This document shows, piece by piece, positions 63,855 to 64,000 of a stretch of 64,000 nt of DNA. Every line of letters starts with the position of its first letter. The stretch's first letter is position 1. The stretch is from contig RPFO01000418.1 of assembly GCA_009746045.1 (NCBI GenBank), positions 332,501 to 396,500 on the forward strand. Direction: 5' to 3'. This DNA is from Mesostigma viride. Lineage: Eukaryota > Streptophyta > Mesostigmatophyceae > Mesostigmatales > Mesostigmataceae. The notes under the pieces were generated by a model, which was not told the origin of the DNA, searched no databases, and was given only the letters and a program-made list of their open reading frames with translations. The translations under genes and the position numbers were made by a program.

Positions 63855-63867
63855 GTTGGGGCTACTT

Positions 63868-64000
63868 TCCTCCTCTTCCTCTTCCTCTTCCTCTTCCTCT
63901 TCCTCTTCCTCTTCCTCTTCCTCTTCCTCTTCCTCTTCCTCTTCCTCTTCCTCTTCCTCTTCCTCTTCCTCTTCCTCTTCCTCTTCCTCTTCCTCTTCCT
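63868..64000. repeat. (TTCCTC)n microsatellite at the right edge
   Basis: An uninterrupted TTCCTC run begins 14 bases after the dynein exon 7 donor and continues to the window end. It was probably a reason for the assembly or window context ending here. Confidence 0.95.

Overview
The window is nuclear DNA of a flagellated eukaryote, most likely a chlorophyte or prasinophyte green alga. Three things point there: GC-rich genes split by many GT-AG introns, short interstitial CCCTAAA (plant/green-algal telomere type) tracts, and an axonemal outer-arm dynein intermediate chain gene, which implies motile flagella. I cannot fix the genus from sequence alone.

Layout. (1) Positions 1-18756, minus strand: the 5' part of a very large intron-rich gene. 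I could chain 15 exons whose phases agree throughout, giving 1976 codons in the window; the gene runs off the left edge. It encodes a long disordered N-terminus followed by helical, armadillo/HEAT-like sequence. Its introns hold an 11-bp satellite, a 42-bp repeat and several microsatellites. (2) 18757-20224: intergenic, with divergent transcription on the two sides. (3) 20225-21940, plus: a three-exon MEA1-family gene. (4) About 22-42.7 kb: a repeat-rich accessory region. It holds 3' fragments of several non-LTR retrotransposons, each ending in a short hairpin and a TTAA-type tail; a LINE inserted into another LINE copy; a hAT element with an 8-bp target duplication; tRNA-like SINE copies; a foldback element; CACCGGCACA-type minisatellites; a 184-bp satellite; and GTGC/GGGT microsatellites. 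One small candidate membrane-protein gene lies at 29923-30503. (5) 42781-57021, minus: a single uninterrupted 4746-residue coiled-coil protein. (6) 58666 to 63854, plus: the first seven exons of the dynein intermediate chain (DNAI1/ODA9-like); the gene runs off the right edge in a TTCCTC microsatellite.

The main discovery candidate is a pattern in the introns. In all three confident intron-containing genes, and in the candidate one, introns contain diverged tandem copies of their own exon-intron boundary: the last or first ~10-30 bases of the exon plus the splice site. At least 13 boundaries show it. Some introns appear to consist largely of such copies, which suggests that introns here grow by repeated tandem duplication across splice junctions and leave arrays of decoy splice sites.
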